64,000 nt of DNA from CPC320 sp002684375 (GTDB lineage Bacteria > Pseudomonadota > Alphaproteobacteria > Rhodobacterales > Rhodobacteraceae): assembly GCA_965662545.1 (NCBI GenBank), contig CBFIHZ010000001.1, positions 305,960-369,959 on the forward strand. Reading direction: 5' to 3'. The notes below the pieces were generated by a model. The model worked only from the letters and a program-made list of their open reading frames with translations. It was not told the DNA's origin and did not search any database. Of this stretch, positions 44,928-53,473 are shown piece after piece. The position numbers and the translations under genes are program-made. Numbering within the stretch: the stretch's first letter is position 1; every line of letters starts with the position of its first letter.

Positions 44928-45668
44928 ATGCAGACATATGGCAGTTTAAAAATTACACCTTATCTTTTGATCTCAGGGCTGGCTTTTCTGGGATTGTCTG
45001 GGTGTATGTCTGGTCTGCCAGATGGGTTGATGAACAAGCCGGTCCCTGCGACTGGCAAGGCGCGGACCGGAGGTTCGGCCGTTGTGCCCAATACCGCTCC
45101 GTTGTCTGCGATCGATGCACAGGCGCTGCCCAATGCTGATGGCAGCAATGTTGCGGCGCTGGCCGCAGAGGCTGCCAAAAAGATAGAGGATGGACCTGCG
45201 GCAGGGCAACAAAATACGACAGGCTCTAGTTTGACCTCTACCGCGGTCGCGATCGCTGCTGAGGACGGGATGGGGACCTCTTTATCTGACGAGAATGATT
45301 TTGAGGCTGTCAGTAACCGGCAATCTATTGAGAGTGACGCTGAGCGATTGGCCCGCAACAGTGCCTCTTATGAGGTGATCGAGCCGAGCGCTCTGCCGAC
45401 GCGCGGTGCGGCCAAAGGTGTCAATATTGTTGAATACGCCCTGTCGAGCGATAATATGTTGGGCAGTCCGGTCTATTCGCGGTTTCCAATTGGTGGGCAA
45501 TCGCGGTTCTTACGAAACTGTGACAAATACCCATCGTCTGACATGGCGCAAATTGCATTTTTAGAACGGGGCGGCCCCAAGCGCGATACCCTTGGGCTTG
45601 ATCCCGATGGCGACGGGTTTGCTTGTTATTGGGATCCGGCGCCTTTCCGTAAAGCCGTCAGTAACTAG
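44928..45668 (+). CDS. lipoprotein with C-terminal excalibur-like calcium-binding motif
   Basis: The 246-residue product has an N-terminal hydrophobic stretch ending in a good lipobox (GLSGC), so it is probably lipid-anchored. The middle ~140 residues are low-complexity and rich in Ala, Ser, Asp and Glu. The last ~40 residues hold RNCDKYPSSDMAQIAFLERGG and LDPDGDGFACYWD; the DPDGDGxAC pattern with paired Cys is the excalibur-type calcium-binding fold. It follows gatA by seven bases and is followed by a wall amidase, so a cell-envelope role fits. Confidence 0.75.
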   Translation: MQTYGSLKITPYLLISGLAFLGLSGCMSGLPDGLMNKPVPATGKARTGGSAVVPNTAPLSAIDAQALPNADGSNVAALAAEAAKKIEDGPAAGQQNTTGSSLTSTAVAIAAEDGMGTSLSDENDFEAVSNRQSIESDAERLARNSASYEVIEPSALPTRGAAKGVNIVEYALSSDNMLGSPVYSRFPIGGQSRFLRNCDKYPSSDMAQIAFLERGGPKRDTLGLDPDGDGFACYWDPAPFRKAVSN

Positions 45669-45679
45669 GGTCGGCTGGC

Positions 45680-46366
45680 GTGGTCGTGATACCACATTGG
45701 CACCCTTCGCAAAATTATGGACCACGCAAAAAGGGCGGGCATCCGCAGCTGATCGTGTTACATTACACAGCAATGGACACCACGGAGGCGGCCTTACAGC
45801 GCCTGTGCGATCCGCAGCATGAGGTTTCGGCGCATTACCTGATCTCACCCAAAGGTATTATCTGGCAGATGGTGGATGAGGCACAGCGCGCCTGGCATGC
45901 GGGCGCGGGCTGTTGGGGTGACATCGAAGATGTGAATTCGCAGTCTATCGGAATTGAGTTGGCCAATCGTGGCGATCATCCGTTTGCAGAGGCGCAGATG
46001 GTGGCGCTTGAAGGCTTGCTGCAGGGTGTAATGGCGCGCTGGTCATTGACAGCCTCCTCACTCATTGCACATTCCGATCTGGCGATTGGTCGAAAATTTG
46101 ATCCCGGTGCGCGATTTGACTGGCGGCGTCTGGCCTGTCAGGGGCTTGCGGTTTGGCCTGACCAAGTTGCGGGGGGAGATTTTTATACAGATACTGCGGC
46201 CTTTGGCTACCGTATGCCGGGGGATGATGCGCAGGCTGCCGCCGCGCTATTAGATGCGTTCAGGTTGCGGTTTCGTCCAATGGCACAGGGGCCGTTAGAT
46301 GCGATTGATTGCGCATTGGCCGCTGGCTTGAGAGAACTGAGAGATGCCAGTCGGGCAGGCATTTAG
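45680..46366 (+). CDS. N-acetylmuramoyl-L-alanine amidase, AmpD/Amidase_2 type
   Basis: The 228-residue protein is a zinc amidase that cleaves between muramic acid and the stem peptide. Motifs are IVLHYTAMDT (first zinc His), VSAHYLISPKGIIWQMVDE, SIGIELANRG and LIAHSDLAIGRKFDPGARFDW with the second His and the Asp/Lys pair. No signal peptide is seen, which suggests a cytoplasmic anhydromuropeptide-recycling role like AmpD. A GTG at 45680 is the most 5' start; another GTG lies two codons later. The 3' end overlaps the convergent DMT gene by four bases. Confidence 0.9.
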   Translation: MVVIPHWHPSQNYGPRKKGGHPQLIVLHYTAMDTTEAALQRLCDPQHEVSAHYLISPKGIIWQMVDEAQRAWHAGAGCWGDIEDVNSQSIGIELANRGDHPFAEAQMVALEGLLQGVMARWSLTASSLIAHSDLAIGRKFDPGARFDWRRLACQGLAVWPDQVAGGDFYTDTAAFGYRMPGDDAQAAAALLDAFRLRFRPMAQGPLDAIDCALAAGLRELRDASRAGI

Positions 46367-47277
46367 GTGCGTCCAAACAGCCGCCTGAGGGCGCCGTATT
46401 GGCTGAGGCCGACGCCGCATAGGATTAAGATTAAAGCGATGAACAAGCTATTGTGCACAGGCTCGCCCAGCACCAGAATGCCAAGAATAACCGACCACAT
46501 TGGCACTTGATAATTGGTCAGGCTCATAAAGACAGGACCGGCGCTGCGGATCAGCAAAACCCGTATTAAATTCGCACCTGCAGTAGGCACCAAGCCTAAA
46601 AATGCCAAAATAATAAGCGTTTGTTTGGTGGGTATGGGCGGTGGGCCCTCGGCCGTCAAGGCCACTGAAACGACAAATACCGCGCCGATGATCAGGGTGA
46701 CCGCCGAAAGCCCGATCGCATCAATGGCGGGCAAACGGCGCATGATCACCGAACTGATTGCATAGCAGCTCGCGGCTAGCAGGCAAGCGATCCGGCCCAA
46801 CCACTCAGAGGCTGCGCCGGTCGCGACAAAGCTCTGTTGCCCCAACAAGACCACAACTCCGAAAAACCCAATGATAAACCCCAGAAGGCGGCGTGGGGTG
46901 ATCCGTTCCCCCGGAATGAGAAAATGCGACAACGGCAGAACGATCAACGCAACCGAGGCCATCGAGACACCGGCAAACGCCGAAGTGACATACTGTTGAC
47001 CCCAGCTGAGCAGTTGAAACGGTATCGCAGTGCTGAGCAGACCTACGGCAAAAAGCCCGCTCCAATCGCGGTCGGGTCCCAGATGGAACCGCCAGCCGCG
47101 CAGACCCCAGATGGCACTGGTAAGCAGCGCGGCAAAGGTGATCCGTCCAGCCGCTAGCCAGAACGGAGTGATGCCCTCGAGCGCCACTTCAATCACTAAA
47201 AATGTGCTGCCCCAGATCAGACCCAGTACCGCCACCATCCCCCAGCTTTTGGCCGTGATATCAACAGGCGGTTGCAT
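46363..47277 (-). CDS. DMT/EamA family transporter
   Basis: The ~304-residue protein has ten predicted membrane helices in two EamA halves, with the typical GLIWGSTFLVIEVAL and SMASVALIVLPLSHF at corresponding places. The ATG at 47277 is chosen because AAGGA lies eight bases upstream; the longer frame adds an unrelated basic stretch. The substrate is unknown. It is convergent with the amidase gene and lies downstream of ilvC on the same strand. Confidence 0.88.
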   Translation of the reverse strand: MQPPVDITAKSWGMVAVLGLIWGSTFLVIEVALEGITPFWLAAGRITFAALLTSAIWGLRGWRFHLGPDRDWSGLFAVGLLSTAIPFQLLSWGQQYVTSAFAGVSMASVALIVLPLSHFLIPGERITPRRLLGFIIGFFGVVVLLGQQSFVATGAASEWLGRIACLLAASCYAISSVIMRRLPAIDAIGLSAVTLIIGAVFVVSVALTAEGPPPIPTKQTLIILAFLGLVPTAGANLIRVLLIRSAGPVFMSLTNYQVPMWSVILGILVLGEPVHNSLFIALILILCGVGLSQYGALRRLFGRT

Positions 47278-47434
47278 GTTTAATTCCTTTACGGAGGTGG
47301 GGCAAAAGCGCAGGGCGCACACAGACCCGCGCCGACGGTATTGTGGGGCAGACAAAAAAGGAATTGAATGAATTATCTATTTTTCTCACCATCAAATCTG
47401 TCATCTGGTGGGCTGTCATCTTCTGGTTTGTCTG

Positions 47435-47462
47435 CGCCCCCGCAGTTGCGGTCGCGGGGGCG
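47435..47462 (-). terminator. GC-rich hairpin after ilvC
   Basis: CGCCCCCGC pairs perfectly with GCGGGGGCG across a 10-base loop, nine bases beyond the ilvC stop codon. There is no T-run, so termination may be incomplete or the hairpin may protect the mRNA end. Confidence 0.5.
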
Positions 47463-47470
47463 TGACGAGA

Positions 47471-48493
47471 TCAGTTCTTTTCTTTGTCGACCATTTTTCC
47501 CGCTGAAATCCAGGGCATCATGGCGCGTAGGGTTTCGCCAGTGGCTTCAATTTGGTGGGCGTCATTGATACGACGGGTAGCTTTAAATGACGGCTGTCCG
47601 ACAGCGTTTTCCAGCATAAAGTCCCGTACAAACTTGCCGTTTTGAATGTCGGTGAGCACCGCTTTCATTTTCGCTTTGGTCTCATCATAGGGCAGGATGC
47701 GCGGCCCGCTGACGTATTCGCCATATTCTGCGGTGTTCGAAATCGAATAGTTCATGTTGGCGATGCCGCCTTCATAGATCAGGTCAACGATAAGCTTGAC
47801 CTCGTGTAGGCACTCGAAATAGGCCATTTCTGGCGCATAACCCGCCTCGACCAACGTTTCAAAACCCATCCGGATCAATTCAACCAAGCCACCACAAAGC
47901 ACGGCCTGTTCGCCGAACAGATCGGTCTCGCACTCCTCGCGGAAATTGGTCTCGATGATGCCTGAGCGGCCACCACCGATGGCCGAGCAATAGCTCAGAC
48001 CAATTTCCAGCGCGCGGCCGGTTGCATCTTTGTCGACAGCCACAAGACAGGGAACACCACCGCCCTTGGTGTATTCACCGCGGACTGTGTGGCCGGGCCC
48101 TTTGGGCGCCATCATGATCACATCGATACCGGCCTTTGGTTCGATCAGACCGAAATGCACGTTCAGACCATGTGCAAAGGCAATTGCCGCGCCTTCGCGG
48201 ATGTTGTCGTGGACATATTTTTTATAGGTGTCGGCCTGCAGTTCATCGGGCATGGTGAACATGATCAGATCGCACCAAGCTGCGGCTTCAGCGATGCCCA
48301 TAACCTTCAGGCCTTCAGCTTCGGCTTTCTTGGCAGAGGCTGAGCCTTCGCGCAGCGCTACAACAAGGTTCTTGGCGCCACTGTCGCGCAGGTTTAGCGC
48401 ATGGGCATGGCCTTGCGAGCCATAGCCTAGGATAGCCACTTTGGTGTCTTTGATCAGATTGATATCGCAATCGCGGTCATAGTAAACGCGCAT
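47471..48493 (-). CDS. ilvC: ketol-acid reductoisomerase, class I
   Basis: IlvC catalyses the isomerisation-reduction step of valine, leucine and isoleucine synthesis with NADPH and Mg2+. The 340-residue protein has the Rossmann motif LGYGSQGHAHALNLRDSG, MMAPKGPGHTVR, FGEQAVLCGG and the acidic metal ligands of the C-terminal domain (FECLHEVKLIVDLIYEGG). The length is the short class I form. GGGAG precedes the ATG. It is divergent from two Lrp-type regulators across an A/T-rich region. Confidence 0.97.
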   Translation of the reverse strand: MRVYYDRDCDINLIKDTKVAILGYGSQGHAHALNLRDSGAKNLVVALREGSASAKKAEAEGLKVMGIAEAAAWCDLIMFTMPDELQADTYKKYVHDNIREGAAIAFAHGLNVHFGLIEPKAGIDVIMMAPKGPGHTVRGEYTKGGGVPCLVAVDKDATGRALEIGLSYCSAIGGGRSGIIETNFREECETDLFGEQAVLCGGLVELIRMGFETLVEAGYAPEMAYFECLHEVKLIVDLIYEGGIANMNYSISNTAEYGEYVSGPRILPYDETKAKMKAVLTDIQNGKFVRDFMLENAVGQPSFKATRRINDAHQIEATGETLRAMMPWISAGKMVDKEKN

Positions 48494-48636
48494 TATCTTG
48501 CTCCCTATTTTCTTTACAAGGTCTATAGTGATGAAGCTAAAATAAAGGTTTTTTAGGTATATATGTTTTTAATTTCGCTATATTTTATATATATTGATTA
48601 TTTTCATTCTAAATTTTGATGTATATGATAAAATTT
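48494..48636. promoter_or_regulatory. A/T-rich divergent promoter region between ilvC and the Lrp pair
   Basis: This 143-bp region is far richer in A and T than its surroundings, with runs such as TATATTTTATATATATTGA near 48578-48597. It must hold the promoters of ilvC and of the two regulators. Lrp-type proteins usually bind degenerate A/T-rich sites in such regions, so autoregulation and ilvC control are likely, but no operator can be defined by eye. Confidence 0.55.
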
Positions 48637-49092
48637 ATGCTTAATGATCTTGATCGCCGTATACTGCGCCATCTTCAGCTTGATCCCGGCCGCTCTGTTG
48701 CGGCGCTGGCAGAGGCTGCCAATACCACCTCTGCGGTCTGCGCCCGGCGTCTTGCGCGTATGAAACAAAACGGGGTGGTCTTGGGTCAGGAGGCGGTGAT
48801 TGATTGGCGTGTTCTGGGCTATGCGGTTGAGGTGAGTTTGCGGGTGAGTTTGGACAAGACCCAAACCCGGGCGTTTGACGATTTTATCACTGCGGCGCGC
48901 CTTGTACCGGAGGTGATCGAGATACAGACTTTTCTTGGGCGCGTCGATGTCAGGCTTTCGGTGATCGCCCGGGATATGATCCATTATCAACATCTTTATC
49001 GAACGCGGATTCTGACACTGCCGCATATAGCAGATATCGAAGCTTTGATGCAGGTGGCGCTGATCAAATCGGAAGAGGTATTGCCGATATGA
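48637..49092 (+). CDS. Lrp/AsnC family transcriptional regulator (first of two)
   Basis: The 152-residue protein has an N-terminal HTH (LDRRILRHLQLDPGRSVAAL, then ANTTSAVCARRLARM) and a C-terminal RAM ligand-binding domain (VPEVIEIQTFLGRVDVRLSVIA). I choose the ATG at 48637 because it gives the normal Lrp N-terminus LNDLDRRIL. It overlaps the second regulator by four bases. It is divergent from ilvC, so branched-chain amino-acid control is the natural inference. Confidence 0.9.
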   Translation: MLNDLDRRILRHLQLDPGRSVAALAEAANTTSAVCARRLARMKQNGVVLGQEAVIDWRVLGYAVEVSLRVSLDKTQTRAFDDFITAARLVPEVIEIQTFLGRVDVRLSVIARDMIHYQHLYRTRILTLPHIADIEALMQVALIKSEEVLPI

Positions 49093-49601
49093 CTGAACTT
49101 GATGACCTTGATCGTAGCCTGCTGGCGGCTTTGCGCGGGGATTGTACGCAGGCGATCGGCGCTTTGGCACGAGAGCTTGGGGTGTCGCAACCGGTGGCTT
49201 GGCGGCGGGTCAAGCGGCTTTATGATCTGGGGGTCATCAAGGCGCGGCGTGTGTATCTGGATCATGACAAACTAGGCTTTGGGGTGACGGTGTTTTTGGG
49301 GATTAAGCTGGCCAGTAAAGGCCGGGTCAGCCTTGAAGATTTCGAACGCGCGGTAAAGGCAATCCCCGAAGTGCAAATGGTGGAACATGTCTTGGGGCTT
49401 TATGATTATCGATTGCGGGTTGTGGCGCGCGATATCTCTGATTTTGAACGCATTTTAAGACGAAGGGTGATGACCTTGCCGGGGGTAGGGGACGTTGAGG
49501 CCAACGTGCTATTATCAGAGGAACGTCGCCCGGGTCCCTTGGATCAGAGCACGGGTGTGTATACAAAAGTAGACCGTGCAATCCCTCTTGGCGCTGGGTA
49601 G
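49089..49601 (+). CDS. Lrp/AsnC family transcriptional regulator (second of two)
   Basis: The 170-residue protein again has an HTH (DDLDRSLLAALRGD, then LGVSQPVAWRRVKRL) and a RAM domain (VEHVLGLYDYRLRVVARDISDF). It is only distantly similar to its neighbour, so it is not a fresh duplicate. The starts and stops overlap (ATGA), which implies they are made together and could form heteromers. The C-terminal ~20 residues beyond the RAM domain are basic and Pro/Gly-rich. A class V aminotransferase follows after 29 bases. Confidence 0.9.
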   Translation: MTELDDLDRSLLAALRGDCTQAIGALARELGVSQPVAWRRVKRLYDLGVIKARRVYLDHDKLGFGVTVFLGIKLASKGRVSLEDFERAVKAIPEVQMVEHVLGLYDYRLRVVARDISDFERILRRRVMTLPGVGDVEANVLLSEERRPGPLDQSTGVYTKVDRAIPLGAG

Positions 49602-49630
49602 TGCTAAGCAAACAAACGGAGAATCGCCAC

Positions 49631-50758
49631 ATGGCTGCCTTGCTCGATCATGTCGACCCCGATGGGCTTCTTGAATTTTCAGTGGTTTTCACAGACCGCT
49701 CTCTCAATCATATGTCTGCCTCGTTCAAACAGGTGATGATCGATATTTCAGACATGCTGAAACAGGTGTATTGCGCCGATGCCGTTGCTATTGTACCCGG
49801 AGGCGGCACCTTTGGTATGGAGGCTGTGGCGCGTCAGTTTGGCCGGGATTCCAAGGTTCTTGTGGTCCGCAACGGGTGGTTCTCTTATCGGTGGAGCCAG
49901 ATTTTTGAGGCTGGCGGGTTTACGGCTGAAACCCATGTGATCAAGGCGCGGCAAAGTGATAATGGCCCACAGGCGGCGTTTTCTCCGGCGCCGATTGACG
50001 CCGTAGTGGCGCAAATTCGGGCCGAAAAGCCGGATGTGGTGTTTGCTCCACATGTGGAAACTTCGGCAGGGGTGATATTACCAGACGCGTATATCACCGC
50101 GCTGGCGGCGGCCGCACATGACGTTGGGGCGCTGATGGTGCTGGATTGTATTGCTTCGGGTTGTGCATGGGTCGACATGCGCGCCACTGGTGTCGATGTA
50201 CTGATCTCAGCGCCACAAAAGGGTTGGTCGGCTTCGCCCTGTGCCGGGTTGGTTATGATGTCTGCGAGGGCCGTTGCCCGGCTTGAACACTCTACATCCG
50301 ACAGTTTCGCAATTGATTTGAAAAAATGGCACGGCATCATGCAAATCTATGAGAACGGTGGGCAGGCCTATCACTCCACGATGCCGACCGATGCGCTGCG
50401 CGCGTTCCGAGACACCATGATTGAGACCCGCGATTATGGCTTTGAGCGCCTGTGCGCGGCGCAGTGGCAATTGGGAGATGGTGTACGGGCGATGCTGGCA
50501 AGCAAAGGTATTCGGTCTGTCGCTGCTGATGGCTTTGGCGCGCCGGGGGTGGTTGTGAGCTATACTGACGATCCGGCGATCCAGAACGGCAGTAAATTTG
50601 CGGCCCAAGGCATGCAGATTGCCGCCGGAGTGCCCTTGCAATGCGACGAGCCTGAAGGGTTTTCAACCTTCCGGTTGGGTCTGTTCGGTTTGGATAAGCT
50701 TTATAATGTTGAAGCCACTCTGGGGCGCTTGAAAACGGTGCTCGATACGGTGTTGTAA
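49631..50758 (+). CDS. class V aminotransferase (alanine/serine-glyoxylate aminotransferase-like)
   Basis: The 375-residue PLP enzyme has the Gly-rich loop IVPGGGTFGMEAVARQF, VLDCIASGCAWVDM and the PLP Lys in LISAPQKGWSASPCAGLVM. The SPCAGLV element and ending with small-to-large domain FRLGLFGLDKLYN fit the alanine/serine-glyoxylate or purine-catabolism branch. The exact donor and acceptor are unknown. The ATG at 49631 has GGAG nine bases upstream. It lies downstream of the Lrp pair in the same direction and is probably co-regulated. Confidence 0.87.
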   Translation: MAALLDHVDPDGLLEFSVVFTDRSLNHMSASFKQVMIDISDMLKQVYCADAVAIVPGGGTFGMEAVARQFGRDSKVLVVRNGWFSYRWSQIFEAGGFTAETHVIKARQSDNGPQAAFSPAPIDAVVAQIRAEKPDVVFAPHVETSAGVILPDAYITALAAAAHDVGALMVLDCIASGCAWVDMRATGVDVLISAPQKGWSASPCAGLVMMSARAVARLEHSTSDSFAIDLKKWHGIMQIYENGGQAYHSTMPTDALRAFRDTMIETRDYGFERLCAAQWQLGDGVRAMLASKGIRSVAADGFGAPGVVVSYTDDPAIQNGSKFAAQGMQIAAGVPLQCDEPEGFSTFRLGLFGLDKLYNVEATLGRLKTVLDTVL

Positions 50759-50782
50759 AGGTACCATGTTGTAAAGATACCG
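50751..50782 (+). repeat. 16-bp direct repeat at the 3' end of the aminotransferase gene
   Basis: TGTTGTAAAGGTACCA is followed directly by TGTTGTAAAGATACCG, with a further partial copy (TGCTGCAAAG). The TAA stop of the gene lies in the first copy. It may be a small duplication in non-coding DNA. Confidence 0.8.
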
Positions 50783-50796
50783 TGCTGCAAAGCAGG

Positions 50797-52005
50797 CTAC
50801 CCTTCTCGGGGCAGGCCGAGGCCAAGCTGCATAACGGACTTTCGCAAAGGTGCGATACCGTGCAACCCCTGTAACGCAGCAGCTCTGGCATCGCGTAGGG
50901 TCGGTACAGACAGCATTGAGGTGCGGTTCAATATCTCGATCCCTGCAGCACGGGTGCGAATATCGGTGATCCGGTCGCGATGATAGGCGTCAAGCATGGC
51001 GGTGTCCCCCAGATCATCTGGTCTGGCTTGCGCATGATGAAACAGGCATTTTACGTCTTTTAAGCTGGTGTTCAGCCCTTGTGCGCCGATCGGGGGCATC
51101 ACATGGGCAGCCTCTGCGACCAGTGCCAGCCGCTGGCCGCAGAGGCGTCCGGCGGTCTGGCTGATGATTGGCCATAAGGTCCTGCGTGAGGCCAACGTCA
51201 GTGGACCCAAGACGCTGTAAGACCGCTCGGTCATTGCGGCCTCGAAGGCAGGCGCTGGCATCTGATGGAGTGCATTCGCCTTGGCCCCTGTTTCCATCCA
51301 GACCACAGCCGAAGACGGCTGACCCTGCCAATCGGGAAGTGGGACCAAGGTGAACGGGCCGCCGCTGCGGTGAATTTCGGTTGAGACGTTTTCGTGTGGT
51401 TGCGCGTGGGTGACTGCAAATGCCAAGGCTTTTTGACCGTACCGGCTGGTGTTGACAGCGATTCCGGCGGCCCGACGCATGGCTGATTTGGGCCCATCGG
51501 CGGCGATGACCAATTTTGCCCGCGCGCGGCTGCCATCGCTGAAGGTGACACGGGCTTCTTTGAGGCGGGTAAACAACCCGACACTGGCAATTCCGCTACG
51601 TAGCGTCACGTTTGGCAGCTGGTGCAGGATCTTAAGTATTTCGCGCCGCAACAGCCAGTTGGGCAGGTTCCAGCCAAACGGCAGTTCGGAGATGTCGCGC
51701 GCTTCAAACTGTTTGGTCACTCTTGGTGTTTTATCACCTGCGCCAGCATCCATGATCTGCATCACCTCAAGCGGGGTAGCATGCGTCGAGAGATGATCCC
51801 ACAGTCCTAACGACACCAAAAAATCGCGAGCGGGTTGCAAAAATGCGGTGCTGCGCAGATCGGCCCCGGGTTTGTCGCGCTCGGTGACAGGCAGGGCAGG
51901 GTCGACGCAAAGCACATCAAACCCGGCGCTGCCGAAGGCGACAGCGGTGACCAGTCCGGCCAAGCCGGCGCCTGAGATAATAATGTCAAAATTGTGCTGC
52001 ATCAT
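50797..52005 (-). CDS. UbiH/UbiF/COQ6-family FAD-dependent hydroxylase
   Basis: This flavoprotein monooxygenase probably hydroxylates the ubiquinone ring. The 402-residue protein has the FAD-binding GAGLAGLVTAVAFGSAG, the ADLRSTAFLQPARDFL motif typical of the Ubi hydroxylases, VIAADGPKSAMRRAAG and the second FAD motif AEAAHVMPPIGAQGLNTSLKD. The usual GDAAH reads AEAAH here. Which ring carbon is hydroxylated cannot be told. The start ATG ATG gives two equivalent choices. Confidence 0.9.
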   Translation of the reverse strand: MMQHNFDIIISGAGLAGLVTAVAFGSAGFDVLCVDPALPVTERDKPGADLRSTAFLQPARDFLVSLGLWDHLSTHATPLEVMQIMDAGAGDKTPRVTKQFEARDISELPFGWNLPNWLLRREILKILHQLPNVTLRSGIASVGLFTRLKEARVTFSDGSRARAKLVIAADGPKSAMRRAAGIAVNTSRYGQKALAFAVTHAQPHENVSTEIHRSGGPFTLVPLPDWQGQPSSAVVWMETGAKANALHQMPAPAFEAAMTERSYSVLGPLTLASRRTLWPIISQTAGRLCGQRLALVAEAAHVMPPIGAQGLNTSLKDVKCLFHHAQARPDDLGDTAMLDAYHRDRITDIRTRAAGIEILNRTSMLSVPTLRDARAAALQGLHGIAPLRKSVMQLGLGLPREG

Positions 52006-52067
52006 GCCATTCCTCTTTTCAGGGGAGCTAGTGCGGCACTGTGATCCGGTCGAAGCGTCATCCTGTC

Positions 52068-52712
52068 TCAGACCAGATGTTCAAGAAACAGCCGCAAATC
52101 ATCCGTGTGATGCTGCAGATAGGGGGCTGTAACTGGAACCGGTGCGACATGAACGGTTTGCATCCCCAGACTGTGGGGGACTTTTAGATTTCGGGCTTCA
52201 TCTTCGAACATTGCCGCTTGCCGTGGATGAATACCATCCAGTGCAAAGATCGTCTCAAACGCACCCAGTTCGGGTTTGGGCAGATAGTTGGCCTCCTCGA
52301 CGCCATAGACGGCGTCAAACACTTGATCAAGGCCGCGCGCTACCAACACCTGACGGGCATAGGGCGCGGTGCCATTGGTATAGACTATTTTGCGTCCTGG
52401 CAGCGCGTCGATTGCTGTGGCCAGAGCTGGATCTTTGTTCAGCTGCGACAGGTCAATATCATGCACGTCGAACAGATAGGGGGCGGGGTCGACATTATGT
52501 TCACGCATCAAGCCGGCCAACGTTGTGCCGTAATCACGCCAATAGTCCTGACGCAACTGGTCGGCAGTGGCTTGGTCTACCCCCAGCGAAGTCATGACAT
52601 AGGCCGACATTTTGACTTCGATCTGGTCAAACAACCGCGCCTCTGGCGGGTAGAGCGTATTGTCCAGATCAAAGACCCACTGCGTGACATGGCGGAAACT
52701 GTTTTGAAGCAT
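52068..52712 (-). CDS. HAD-superfamily hydrolase, pyrimidine 5'-nucleotidase type
   Basis: The 214-residue protein has the HAD motifs in order: WVFDLDNTLYPP (nucleophile Asp and acid/base Asp), IVYTNGTAPYA, LPKPELGAF and the acidic MFEDEARNLKVP. The NTLYPP opening and ARNL ending match the SDT1-like pyrimidine 5'-nucleotidase subgroup that removes phosphate from UMP or CMP. The exact substrate is an inference. The gene stands alone, divergent from a GntR regulator. Confidence 0.88.
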   Translation of the reverse strand: MLQNSFRHVTQWVFDLDNTLYPPEARLFDQIEVKMSAYVMTSLGVDQATADQLRQDYWRDYGTTLAGLMREHNVDPAPYLFDVHDIDLSQLNKDPALATAIDALPGRKIVYTNGTAPYARQVLVARGLDQVFDAVYGVEEANYLPKPELGAFETIFALDGIHPRQAAMFEDEARNLKVPHSLGMQTVHVAPVPVTAPYLQHHTDDLRLFLEHLV

Positions 52713-52819
52713 TTATAAAACCTAGCGTGTTCCCGCCTGCAGTACAATGGTGGGTAAGGCTTGCCGGACGGGTTAAGACAAGGCTAGGGTGGTTTGGGTA
52801 ATCGCCGGAGATAACGCAG

Positions 52820-53473
52820 ATGACAACACCAAACAAAATACCGCAGAAAGATGCCTATAAGTTGGTTTTGGATGCAATAGATGGTGGTATTTTCAAACCC
52901 GGAGATAGACTGGTTGAAAGTGATCTCGCAGAGCGGTTTGGCGTCTCTCGCACTCCGATTCGGGAAGCGTTGCAACGGTTGGAGACGCAGTCACTTTTGG
53001 CGCGCGATGGCCGCAGCCTTATCGTCGCCACATTGGACCACAATCAGATGACAGAACTCTATGCCGTACGCGCGGAATTAGAGGCGCTGGCGGCGCGATT
53101 GGCGGCTCGGCATGCCACTACTGAAGAGGTACGGGTCCTGCGCGATATGGTGCTTGAAGACCGCGGTTTGATTGGAGATCCGCCGGCTCTGTCTTTGGCC
53201 AATCGGCGGTTTCACAAACAAATTCATCTGGCGTCGCACAACCGCTATTTGGTGCAACAATTGGATTTGGTACATCGCACCATGGCGTTGATGGCCACCA
53301 CGTCATTGGCTGTAAAGGGTCGAAGCAAAACGGCGCTCGATGAGCATCAGGCGATTGTAGAGGCGATTGAGATGCGTGATGAAGATCGGGCATTTGGGGC
53401 GTTGAAAGATCATATTTCTGCTGCATTTGTCACTCGGTTAAAGATTGACTCACTGGCGGTTGCATCGGCGTAG
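52820..53473 (+). CDS. GntR family regulator, FadR/FCD subfamily
   Basis: The 217-residue protein has a winged HTH (GDRLVESDLAERFGVSRTPI, REALQRLE) and a C-terminal FCD helical ligand domain with HKQIHLASHNRYL, including the His residues that bind metal and acid ligands. The target is unknown. Its 3' end overlaps the end of the convergent glycosyltransferase gene by 44 bases, which is unusual in this otherwise tidy genome. Confidence 0.92.
   Translation: MTTPNKIPQKDAYKLVLDAIDGGIFKPGDRLVESDLAERFGVSRTPIREALQRLETQSLLARDGRSLIVATLDHNQMTELYAVRAELEALAARLAARHATTEEVRVLRDMVLEDRGLIGDPPALSLANRRFHKQIHLASHNRYLVQQLDLVHRTMALMATTSLAVKGRSKTALDEHQAIVEAIEMRDEDRAFGALKDHISAAFVTRLKIDSLAVASA

Noticed and set aside
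47368..47568. 66-residue plus-strand frame between the DMT gene and ilvC
   Set aside because: It runs into ilvC in antisense, has no convincing ribosome-binding site and contains the GC hairpin that fits a 3'-end structure.
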